From NCBI GenBank assembly GCA_017456805.1, contig JAFTIQ010000042.1:1-33513 (forward strand): 33,513 bases of DNA, given 5' to 3'. Of the stretch, positions 23,631 through 30,950 are shown piece after piece; position 1 is the stretch's first letter; the number at the start of each line of letters is the position of its first letter. Below the pieces are notes generated by a model. The model ran no database searches. It was not told the DNA's origin and was given only the letters and a program-made list of their open reading frames with translations. The DNA is from Lentisphaeria bacterium (GTDB lineage: Bacteria > Verrucomicrobiota > Lentisphaeria > Victivallales > UBA1829). Both the position numbers and the translations under genes were made by a program.

Positions 23631-24308
23631 ATGAAACATTTTATAAATGCAAAAAATATTTTCAAAACATTTCGTATTGGAAAACATGAAGTTCCCGTTC
23701 TCCGCGGCGCGACAGTATCTGTCAAACGGGGCGAATGGGTTGCTCTTCTCGGTGCATCCGGAAGCGGCAAAACCACTATGCTGGACATCATCGGAACCAT
23801 CTCAAAACCGGATTCCGGAGAACTTTTCATTGATGAGAAAAATATTGCGGATTTATCCGGCGAAAAACTTGTTGCGTTCCGCAGAGAAAAAATCGGCTTT
23901 GTATTTCAATCGTTCCACCTTCTTCCGGAATTGACCGTCCTGGAAAATGTCATGCTCGCAGGAATGTTCAGCCGTATGGAAAAGAAAGTGCTCCAGGATC
24001 GGGCAATGGAACTGCTGGAAAAAGTCGGTTTGAAAGAACGGATCCAGCATCGTCCGAATGAACTTTCCGGCGGAGAACAGCAGAGAACTGCAATCGCACG
24101 GGCATTGATCAACGATCCGGAACTGATTCTGGCAGATGAACCCACCGGAAATCTGGATTCCGGAAACGGTCAGGCAATCCTTTCGCTTTTCCGTTCCGTT
24201 CACGCAGAAGAACATAAAACGATCATCATGGTGACTCATGATTCCGCTGTTGCCGATGCGGCGGACCGTAAAATCATCCTCAAAGATGGTGTTACCGTAC
24301 AGGAGTGA
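23631..24308 (+). CDS. lolD: Lipoprotein-releasing ABC transporter ATPase LolD
   Basis: The product has 225 residues from the ATG at 23631, six bases after GAGG; ATGs at 23628 and 23619 are also in frame and the exact start is uncertain. All ABC ATPase motifs are present: Walker [11 protein letters not shown]-loop [18 protein letters not shown], signature LSGGEQQR, Walker [13 protein letters not shown] and H-loop VTHD. The [13 protein letters not shown] and TGNLD forms are typical of the LolD/MacB group. It follows the LolC/E permease and supplies energy for moving outer-membrane lipoproteins off the inner membrane. The window's small lipoproteins and the exported ceramidase-like protein are potential clients. 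Confidence 0.93.
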   Translation: MKHFINAKNIFKTFRIGKHEVPVLRGATVSVKRGEWVALLGASGSGKTTMLDIIGTISKPDSGELFIDEKNIADLSGEKLVAFRREKIGFVFQSFHLLPELTVLENVMLAGMFSRMEKKVLQDRAMELLEKVGLKERIQHRPNELSGGEQQRTAIARALINDPELILADEPTGNLDSGNGQAILSLFRSVHAEEHKTIIMVTHDSAVADAADRKIILKDGVTVQE

Positions 24309-24317
24309 TTGTTTCCT

Positions 24318-25826
24318 ATGAGAAATTTTTTCAAACGGAATAAAGATACGGCCCTGGGACGGAGTGTGCGGAAAACCCGTTATTCTCTGCATCTTTTCAG
24401 CAGGAAAGTGGAAGAAGCCGGTGAAGATGCCGGCGAAATCCTCGAACTCGCCATTGCAAGAACCAAACGGGTGACTGAAAGCATCAAGCTCTTAAACCTC
24501 ATTAAGCTGCTGACGTTCCTTGTCCTGATTTATGTTCTGATCTTTGCGGTTTTCTCCAAGGGAGAATCCACAAGTATCGTATTCTCCCATGATAAAATGG
24601 ATGTCAAGATCATCTCTTGCGGTTTCATCCTGCTGGGCGCGAATATTCTTTATACCCTCTGGCAGATCATTTTGAACTTGAAATACAAAACCTATCCCAC
24701 CGAATCAGACGAAGCATTGCCGACTTGCGTGGTCATTGTACCGGCATTTAATGAGGGAAATCAGGTCTACCCCTCACTCATGAGTATTTTGAAGAGTGAT
24801 TATCCGCAAGAAAAACTGCAGATCATCACGGTCAATGACGGAAGTGCAGATGATACGATCGAGTGGATGAGGAAAGCTGAAAAGGACTCCGGAGGCAGGA
24901 TCAAAGTCATAGATCTGCCGGAAAATAAAGGAAAACGGAACGCCATTTATCAGGGGGTCATGAATTCGGATGCTGAAATTTTTGTGACAGTTGACAGCGA
25001 TTCCGAGCTGCTGCCGGATACGATCCGAAAACTGGTTTCGCCTTTTGTCTCCGATAAAAAAGTCGGCGGAGTCGCCGGAAATATCAGAGTTCTCAACTTG
25101 AATGAAGGCTTGATTCCGCACATGCTGGACGTCAGTTTTGTTTTCGGTTTTGAATTCACCAGATCCGCTCAGAGTGTGATCCGGACCGTTTTCTGTACCC
25201 CGGGAGCATTGAGTGCCTACCGCCGGGATATCCTGCTTCCGCTGCTCCCCGGATGGGTCAATGAAAAATTTCTGGGAAAACCCGCCAATATCGGTGAGGA
25301 TAGAGCGATTTCCAACCTGATCCTGGAACATGGCTATGATGTTGTTTATCAGCGGGATTCCGTTGCCTTTACAAAGGTTCCGGTCACATATTATGGCTTG
25401 TGCAAAATGTTTATCCGGTGGGCAAGATCCAACTTCAGAGAAAACTTCTCAATGATGCGTTTTGCATTCAAAAAATACACCTGGAACTGGATCGGACTTC
25501 AAATCAACCTGTTTATGCAGTTTGTCTGGATGTTTACACCTACGATTTTTATTTTTACATCTCTCTACTGTATTATTTCCGATGCTCTGGCATTTTTTTA
25601 CAGTGTTATTACCGTGATCATGCTTTGGTCCACGATCCCGGCATTTTTCTATGCTTGCAGATACAGTAAAAACGAATCGCTCTGGTCCTACGTTTATGGA
25701 CTTTTCAATTTCTTCGCGCTTTTCTGGATCGCCCCATATTCTCTTCTGACCATCCATAAATCAGGCTGGCTCACCAGAGGAAAAGATGCCGCAGGAGAAG
25801 CTGAAAATCCTGCTCAGAATAAATAA
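24318..25826 (+). CDS. Family 2 membrane glycosyltransferase (hyaluronan/chitin-synthase-like)
   Basis: The product has 502 residues from the ATG at 24318. Two N-terminal helices (about 60-80 and 93-113) are followed by a cytosolic GT-A domain (VVIVPAFNEGN, VNDGSADDT) with the metal-binding D226-S-D228 and acceptor-site G-E-D-R (326-329). Then comes MFIRWARSNFRE, matching the RW motif and nearby RE of HasA/NodC-type processive synthases, though the Gln of QxxRW is Met here. Three or four C-terminal helices follow. It would polymerise or transfer sugars from UDP-sugars across the inner membrane, perhaps for an exopolysaccharide; the product is unknown. It starts nine bases after lolD, so it is in the same operon. 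No PilZ domain is seen. Confidence 0.88.
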   Translation: MRNFFKRNKDTALGRSVRKTRYSLHLFSRKVEEAGEDAGEILELAIARTKRVTESIKLLNLIKLLTFLVLIYVLIFAVFSKGESTSIVFSHDKMDVKIISCGFILLGANILYTLWQIILNLKYKTYPTESDEALPTCVVIVPAFNEGNQVYPSLMSILKSDYPQEKLQIITVNDGSADDTIEWMRKAEKDSGGRIKVIDLPENKGKRNAIYQGVMNSDAEIFVTVDSDSELLPDTIRKLVSPFVSDKKVGGVAGNIRVLNLNEGLIPHMLDVSFVFGFEFTRSAQSVIRTVFCTPGALSAYRRDILLPLLPGWVNEKFLGKPANIGEDRAISNLILEHGYDVVYQRDSVAFTKVPVTYYGLCKMFIRWARSNFRENFSMMRFAFKKYTWNWIGLQINLFMQFVWMFTPTIFIFTSLYCIISDALAFFYSVITVIMLWSTIPAFFYACRYSKNESLWSYVYGLFNFFALFWIAPYSLLTIHKSGWLTRGKDAAGEAENPAQNK

Positions 25827-25865
25827 TCCGGAATGATCCGATAAAAAGAAAAATATCGACCCTTT

Positions 25866-26177
25866 TTATTCCGGTTTCACGGGACGGATCGCACCGTCAA
25901 TGACCAAAAGGATCCAGTCAACAATAGCGATCCCGAGACATATCAGGATCGGACCGGTTTTGAAGGGCTGCTCCGGTAACGTTTCAGCATCATTCAGAAG
26001 CGCCTGGAGCAAGTTGTGTAAAGGATACAATGTAAACCAGCAGAGTCCAATGACTGCTGCCAGAAAAATAATCAGCCCCGCCAAACCTGTGATATAACGC
26101 TTGACTGCAATATGCCCGGCACCCGGACAAAAGAAGTCAAGCATAAACATCGTTTTACGTTTGGCGGAGCGATCCAT
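25866..26177 (-). CDS. Small membrane protein, two predicted TM helices
   Basis: The 103-residue protein has a basic start (MDRSAKRKTMFMLDFFCPGAGH), then a hydrophobic helix (about residues 31-51), a short loop with acidic residues, and a second helix (about 75-94). The N-terminal FFCPGAGHIAVKRYITGLAGL resembles TM2-domain and similar small proteins with a short pre-helix motif, but membership is uncertain. Its ATG lies one base after the pheT stop, so it is translationally coupled to pheT and last in that transcription unit. It converges on the glycosyltransferase gene with only 39 bases between. Function is unknown. Confidence 0.72.
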   Translation of the reverse strand: MDRSAKRKTMFMLDFFCPGAGHIAVKRYITGLAGLIIFLAAVIGLCWFTLYPLHNLLQALLNDAETLPEQPFKTGPILICLGIAIVDWILLVIDGAIRPVKPE

Positions 26178-26178
26178 A

Positions 26179-28581
26179 TCAGCGCAATTCCACGCCTAAA
26201 CCGCGTTCAAGTTTCACACGCAGTTTTTCATGAGCCTGATTGACTTCCTCATCCGTCAAAGTCTTTTCCGGACTGCGGAAGGTCAGAGAGTAAGCCATGC
26301 TCTTCTTGCCTGCCATGGAATCATCCATAAAGATGTCAAACAGCTGAACATCCACAAGATTTTTCACTCCGGCACGGCGGATGAAATCCAGAACTTTTGC
26401 ATTTTCCATTTCCAGAGGAGCAAGGAATGCAACGTCGCGGGTCGTTCCCGGGAACGGTGACAATTTCTGGTATGCTTCCGGCTTTCCTGCCGCGTTGAGA
26501 ACCGCGTTCATGGAGAGAACTGCCATATAAAGCGGGGTCTGCAAACGCATCCCTTTGGTCAGCTTGTCCGCAGCTCTTCCGAAGAAACCGACACTCAGTT
26601 TTCCGAAGAAGAGTTCAGCACATTCTCCGGCACAGAATCTGGCATCCTGGGCAGCTTTGACAGAATAATTTTCAATACCGAGGATCTCAAACATCCCTTC
26701 CAGACAACCTTTCAGATCGTAGAAGTCGTATGTTTCTTTGAGTTCAGCAGAGAACCGTTCCGGATGGCGGATCCCCGTCATGGCGATCATCAGCTCATCC
26801 CGTTCTTCCGGGAATTTTTCCTTGTTGGCGGAAAAGACTCTTCCGATTTCAAACAGGGCAAGATTCAAATTCCGGCGGGAGATGTTCCGGCGTACAACGT
26901 CCAACATTCCTGCAAGGAGAGAGGGTCGCATGATCGCAAGTTCAGAACTGATGGGGTTGACCGGCTTCAACAGATCTTCTGCCGCAAACCGGCTATCCTG
27001 CAACGCTTCTTTTTCTCCGATCATACTGCCGCAGACACATTCAAACAAGCCGCAGCTGACCAACGCCGTGCGGACACGGTCGGTAGGCGCAAAGGTATCT
27101 TCAGCAAACTTCTGAGCCTGAATCGCTTTCACAGGGATTTCAGGAATCTTATCCAATCCATAAATGCGGGCAGCTTCTTCAGCAAGATCTGCTTCTTCCT
27201 TCACATCAGCGCGATAGGACGGGGGAAGCACAAGCGCTTCGCCATCACGCAGCGGATTGACTTCGATCCCCAGCTTGGAGAAAATGGAAGCCAGTTCCAG
27301 ATCTGAGATCTCCATTCCCAGCAGAGAACGGATCTTCTGGTAACGGCAGCGGAATTCCTGGGGCTTTGCATAGTTTGCCGCAACGCTCACAAGCGGAGAA
27401 ACAAGTTCGCCACCGGCAAGTTCCAGAATCAGCTTGGCAGCACGGGCAGATGCCTTTTCCACCATTTCCGGATCTACTCCGCGCTCGTAACGATGGGATG
27501 CATCGCTCTTCAGATTCAACGCCGCAGAGGTGAAACGGATGCTGGATTTATCAAAATAGGCAGCTTCCAGAACAACTTCTGTTGTTTCGGGACGGACTCC
27601 GCTGAATTCACCGCCCATTACGCCGGCGATTGCGACCGGTTTCTTTTCATCCGCAATCACAAGCATATCGGACTTCAAATCATATTTCTTGCCGTCCAAA
27701 GCCGTGATAGATTCCCCTTCTGCTGCGCGGCGGACAACGATTCCGCCATCCAGCAATGCGCGGTCAAACACATGCAGAGGAACGCCAAGCTCAAGCATCA
27801 CATAGTTTGTAATATCAACGATATTGTCAATGGAACGGATTCCCACAGATTCCAGACGGTTTTTCAGCCATTCAGGGCTGGGGCCGACTTTTACGCCTTT
27901 GATGACCCGTGCCGTATATTTCGGGCAAAGGTCTGCAGCTTCCACTTTCACCAGACCTTCAAACGATTCGGTCACTTTCGGTTCGGGGAGTGTGACATCA
28001 GGGAAGTGAAGAATCCCGTCACAAAGTGCGCTCACATCCCGTGCGATCCCCCAGTGGGAAAGCCAGTCGGGACGGTTCTGAGTCAGTTCAAGGTTGAAGA
28101 TCGTTTCTCCGGGATACATCTTGTCGACAGCCTGTCCGAGAGCGGTATCTGCCGGAAAAATCATCAGCCCGTCATGATCATTGCTCAATCCGAGTTCTCT
28201 TGCAGAACACATCATCCCGAAAGATTCCACGCCGCGGAGCTTGGAAGGCTTGATCACGAAATCTTTTCCGCCATCCGGATCTTTGAACACAGTTCCAAGA
28301 GTTGCCAGCGGAACAATGTTTCCTGCATCACAGTTGGGCGCACCGCAAACGATCTGAACAGGTTCGCCTGTTCCGGGATCAACTTTGCAGATGGAAAGAT
28401 GGTCGGAATTCGGATGAGGATCGCGGGAAAGGATCTTAGCCGTCACAACTCCGGCAGGAACAGTCGCAGAAGAATCAATCTCTTCCACTTCAATTCCTGC
28501 ACGGGTCAGAACTGCAGCAAGCTCCACAGGATCCGTATTCACATCCACATAATCGGAAAGCCAATTCAATGAGATTTTCAT
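26179..28581 (-). CDS. pheT: Phenylalanyl-tRNA synthetase beta subunit
   Basis: The 800-residue protein is full length for bacterial PheT. It has the N-terminal start MKISLNWLSDYVD, the tRNA-binding EMAP-like domain with VVTAKILSRDPHPNSDHLSIC and IVCGAPNC, B3/B4 domains (TQNRPDWLSHWGIARDVSAL), B5, and a C-terminal ferredoxin-like anticodon-binding domain (SPFPGTTRDVAFLAP). The B3/B4 part carries tyrosine editing. It forms an alpha2-beta2 enzyme with PheS, encoded 18 bases upstream. It closes the conserved thrS-infC-rpmI-rplT-pheS-pheT order. Confidence 0.97.
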   Translation of the reverse strand: MKISLNWLSDYVDVNTDPVELAAVLTRAGIEVEEIDSSATVPAGVVTAKILSRDPHPNSDHLSICKVDPGTGEPVQIVCGAPNCDAGNIVPLATLGTVFKDPDGGKDFVIKPSKLRGVESFGMMCSARELGLSNDHDGLMIFPADTALGQAVDKMYPGETIFNLELTQNRPDWLSHWGIARDVSALCDGILHFPDVTLPEPKVTESFEGLVKVEAADLCPKYTARVIKGVKVGPSPEWLKNRLESVGIRSIDNIVDITNYVMLELGVPLHVFDRALLDGGIVVRRAAEGESITALDGKKYDLKSDMLVIADEKKPVAIAGVMGGEFSGVRPETTEVVLEAAYFDKSSIRFTSAALNLKSDASHRYERGVDPEMVEKASARAAKLILELAGGELVSPLVSVAANYAKPQEFRCRYQKIRSLLGMEISDLELASIFSKLGIEVNPLRDGEALVLPPSYRADVKEEADLAEEAARIYGLDKIPEIPVKAIQAQKFAEDTFAPTDRVRTALVSCGLFECVCGSMIGEKEALQDSRFAAEDLLKPVNPISSELAIMRPSLLAGMLDVVRRNISRRNLNLALFEIGRVFSANKEKFPEERDELMIAMTGIRHPERFSAELKETYDFYDLKGCLEGMFEILGIENYSVKAAQDARFCAGECAELFFGKLSVGFFGRAADKLTKGMRLQTPLYMAVLSMNAVLNAAGKPEAYQKLSPFPGTTRDVAFLAPLEMENAKVLDFIRRAGVKNLVDVQLFDIFMDDSMAGKKSMAYSLTFRSPEKTLTDEEVNQAHEKLRVKLERGLGVELR

Positions 28582-28599
28582 AATTTTACCTGCCTTTCC

Positions 28600-29619
28600 T
28601 CAGAACTGTTCCAGAAAACGAACGTCATTTTCAGAGAAAAGACGCAAATCTTCAATGCGGTGCTTGATCATGGTCAAGCGGTCAATTCCCATACCGAAAG
28701 CAAAGCCCTGGCATGTTTCAGGATCATATCCCACATTCCGGAGAACGTTCGGATTGACCATTCCGGCACCGGCACATTCGATCCAGCCGGAATTCTTGCA
28801 CACAGGACATCCCTTTCCGCCGCACATCACACAGGTGAAATCACATTCCACGCTGGGTTCCGTGAAGGGGAAGAAACTGGGACGCATCCGGACTTTGATA
28901 TCGGGTCCGAAAAATTCAGAAGCAAATGCAAGAAGCGTGCTCTTCAAATCAGCCATGGAAACATTGGTGTCAATGTAAAGCCCTTCGATCTGATGGAAAT
29001 GAACTCCGTGAGTTGCATCAGGAGTATCCCGGCGGAAACATCTTCCGGGAGCAACGATCCGGACAGGCGGCTTTTTGGAAAGCATCGTGCGAACCTGCAC
29101 CGGTGAAGTGTGAGAACGCAGAAGTCTGCCGTCTGCAAAATAAAAGGTATCCTGAGCACTGCGGGAAGGATGATCCGCAGGAGCGTTCAATGCATCAAAG
29201 TTGTTGAACACTTTTTCGATTTCAGGTCCGCTGGTTGCAACAAAGCCCATCCGGCGGAAAATGTTGCAGCACTCTTCCATCGTCTGAGTCAGAGGGTGCT
29301 TCCGTCCGGCAGGAGCTTTTCTTCCGGGCAGAGTAACATCCAGCATCTTTGCCGGATCAGCCCCTTCAGAAGCCGCAATCCGTTCTTTTGCCTCTTCCAG
29401 AAGCTTTGCAAGCTCCTGCTTGGCTTCGTTGAAAGCGCGTCCCATCTTCGGTTTGTCTTCCGGCGGGACTTTCCCCATAAGGGGGCCGAGTGCAGTGAAA
29501 GAACCGTTTCTGCCAATCGTTTTGGCGCGAACCGCTTCTACCGCTGCAGCATCATTGGCAACCGCAAGAGCTTCTGCAGCCTCTTTGACAATTGCCTGAA
29601 TCTGTTCCATGAGTTCCAT
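28600..29619 (-). CDS. pheS: Phenylalanyl-tRNA synthetase alpha subunit
   Basis: The 339-residue protein has the N-terminal coiled-coil region of PheS and the class II catalytic core. It shows HPLTQTMEECCNIFRRMGF, the motif 2 loop with GRCFRRDTPDATH and FHQIEGLYID, and motif 3 FAFGMGIDRLTMIKH. A Cys cluster CVMCGGKGCPVCKNSGW lies before motif 3, common in PheS. It charges tRNA-Phe with PheT. A strong intrinsic terminator ends about 14 bases before the ATG, and the ribosome binding site GAGGAA follows its T-tract at once, so expression may depend on read-through or attenuation. Confidence 0.97.
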   Translation of the reverse strand: MELMEQIQAIVKEAAEALAVANDAAAVEAVRAKTIGRNGSFTALGPLMGKVPPEDKPKMGRAFNEAKQELAKLLEEAKERIAASEGADPAKMLDVTLPGRKAPAGRKHPLTQTMEECCNIFRRMGFVATSGPEIEKVFNNFDALNAPADHPSRSAQDTFYFADGRLLRSHTSPVQVRTMLSKKPPVRIVAPGRCFRRDTPDATHGVHFHQIEGLYIDTNVSMADLKSTLLAFASEFFGPDIKVRMRPSFFPFTEPSVECDFTCVMCGGKGCPVCKNSGWIECAGAGMVNPNVLRNVGYDPETCQGFAFGMGIDRLTMIKHRIEDLRLFSENDVRFLEQF

Positions 29620-29633
29620 AAATCATATTCCTC

Positions 29634-29673
29634 AAAAAAAAACGCGGACTCCGGGAAAGCCAGAGTCCGCGTT
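29634..29673 (-). terminator. Terminator or attenuator between rplT and pheS
   Basis: On the minus strand AACGCGGACTC (29673-29663) pairs perfectly with GAGTCCGCGTT (29651-29641), followed by a T-tract to 29634. A second GC-rich hairpin (29690-29707) lies just upstream. The same intergenic slot in E. coli holds the pheST attenuator; no Phe-rich leader peptide with a ribosome binding site is seen here. Confidence 0.85.
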
Positions 29674-29720
29674 GAAATTGTAAGACGATCGGGGTGAAAT
29701 CACCCCGGCTCCGAGATTTC

Positions 29721-30071
29721 TCAGAGTGCGGCTTTGGCTTTTTCGATCAAAGCCGTAAAAGCTGCAGCGTCCTGGACAGCGAGGTCAGCAAGGACCTTGC
29801 GGTTCAGTTCGATTCCGGCCTTCTTGAGACCGTTGATAAATTTGCTGTAATTGATGCCCTGAGCACGGCATGCTGCATTGATACGAACGGTCCAGAGTGC
29901 ACGGTACTGACGTTTTTTCTGTTTCCGTCCAATATAAGCGTAGGCATCAGCTTTGTTAATTGCATCATAGACTGTACGGATCTGTTTGCTGCTTGCACCG
30001 TAAAAGCCTTTTGCACGATCAAGCGCTCTTTTTCTGCGAGCGCGGGAGGGGACTGCAAGTGTAACTCTCAT
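29721..30071 (-). CDS. rplT: 50S ribosomal protein L20
   Basis: The 116-residue product is the normal L20 length and highly basic. It shows the conserved start [53 protein letters not shown] and [21 protein letters not shown]20 is an early assembly protein of the large subunit and, in studied bacteria, represses its own operon by binding the mRNA leader. It lies 24 bases after rpmI and is last before the terminator/attenuator. Confidence 0.97.
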   Translation of the reverse strand: MRVTLAVPSRARRKRALDRAKGFYGASSKQIRTVYDAINKADAYAYIGRKQKKRQYRALWTVRINAACRAQGINYSKFINGLKKAGIELNRKVLADLAVQDAAAFTALIEKAKAAL

Positions 30072-30095
30072 GTTTCTTCTCCGTTAGTGTTGTTT

Positions 30096-30293
30096 TCAGC
30101 CGTAGGGCAGAGCTTTTTTCATGCGCTGAGCCATGCAATCGGGCACAGTCTGACCATTACGCATCTGGCGTTTTTTCTTTCCGCTCTTTCCTGTCATCAG
30201 ATGGCGTGCACCAGGCTTCTGAAACACGAACTTCCCGGTTCCCGTGCGTTTGACACGCTTGGAAATCGACTTTCTTGTCTTCATCTTCGGCAT
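30096..30293 (-). CDS. rpmI: 50S ribosomal protein L35
   Basis: The 65-residue basic protein has the L35 pattern: MPKMKTRKSISKRVKRTGTGK at the start, ARHLMTGKSGKKKRQMR in the middle. It sits in the conserved infC-rpmI-rplT order. AAGGAG lies about seven bases before the ATG. The 93-base gap from infC contains a hairpin and may host translational control by L20. Confidence 0.96.
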   Translation of the reverse strand: MPKMKTRKSISKRVKRTGTGKFVFQKPGARHLMTGKSGKKKRQMRNGQTVPDCMAQRMKKALPYG

Positions 30294-30360
30294 CGTTTGT
30301 TCTCCTTAGTTCGAGAATGTTGCACCGTTGGGGCAGATGCCATCCGCCCGCTTCCGGTGT

Positions 30361-30376
30361 GGAACAATTTTGTTCC
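30361..30376 (-). promoter_or_regulatory. Hairpin in the infC-rpmI gap, possible L20 leader element
   Basis: GGAACAA and TTGTTCC form a perfect dyad within the 93-base gap upstream of rpmI. In other bacteria, L20 binds structured mRNA near infC/rpmI. Resemblance to a known L20 leader was not established. Confidence 0.3.
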
Positions 30377-30386
30377 GGTTTTATCT

Positions 30387-30902
30387 TTATCCCTTTACGG
30401 GACTGTACGAAACGCAAATATTACGGCCCAGCAGTTTTCCAGGGGCATCAAGAGTTCCCTTGCCGGTCAGATCTTCTGTAATCTTGTTGACCAGCTCAAA
30501 ACCTTTATCCTGATGAGCAAGTTCACGACCTTTGAACATAATCGTGACCTTCAGCTTATTGCCCTCTTCCAGAAAACCAATTCCGTGATTCAGCTTCACC
30601 TCATAGTCATGGGTGTCAATGTTCAAGCGGAACTTGATCTCTTTCACTTTTTGAACAACCTGGTTTTTCTTCTGATCCTTCAGCTTTTTCTTCTGCTCAT
30701 AAAGGAACTTTCCGAAATCCATGATCCGGCAAACCGGCGGGGTACTGTTCTCTGAAACCATAACGAGATCCAATCCCGCATCACGCGCCTTCTGACACGC
30801 CGGTCCAAGCTTGAGCAATCCCAGCTGTTCTCCTTCCGCACCAATAACGCGCAGCTCTACATCTGCGTACGCCCGGTCGTTGCTTTTAAGTAACTTAGCG
30901 AT
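30387..30902 (-). CDS. infC: Translation initiation factor IF-3, with ATC start codon
   Basis: The 171-residue IF-3 has both domains: the N-domain with NDRAYADVELRVIGAEGEQLG, the linker (LYEQKKKLKDQKKNQVVQK), and the C-domain with VKEIKFRLNIDTHDYEVKL and VTIMFKGRELAHQDKG. No ATG or GTG is in frame near the conserved N-terminus. The codon ATC at 30902 is seven bases after GGGAGGA and gives the expected start IAKLLKSNDRAYAD. The only conventional alternative, TTG at 30818, would remove 28 conserved residues. Non-standard infC starts (ATT in E. coli, ATC in Myxococcus) are known to let IF-3 limit its own synthesis. It lies 48 bases after thrS and precedes rpmI. Confidence 0.93.
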   Translation of the reverse strand: MAKLLKSNDRAYADVELRVIGAEGEQLGLLKLGPACQKARDAGLDLVMVSENSTPPVCRIMDFGKFLYEQKKKLKDQKKNQVVQKVKEIKFRLNIDTHDYEVKLNHGIGFLEEGNKLKVTIMFKGRELAHQDKGFELVNKITEDLTGKGTLDAPGKLLGRNICVSYSPVKG

Positions 30903-30950
30903 GGCCGCTTCCTCCCTGTTAAATTTGCAATATCTTATTAATATAGCACG

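Noticed and set aside
25827..25865. Bidirectional terminator between the convergent genes
   Set aside because: CCGGAAT and ATTCCGG flank the gap and ATAAAAAG/CTTTTTAT can pair, but the stem is AT-rich with a long loop; too weak to call.
29673..29720. pheM-like leader peptide before pheS
   Set aside because: Only a GTG frame without a ribosome binding site can be drawn; its Phe codons arise from the terminator T-tract.
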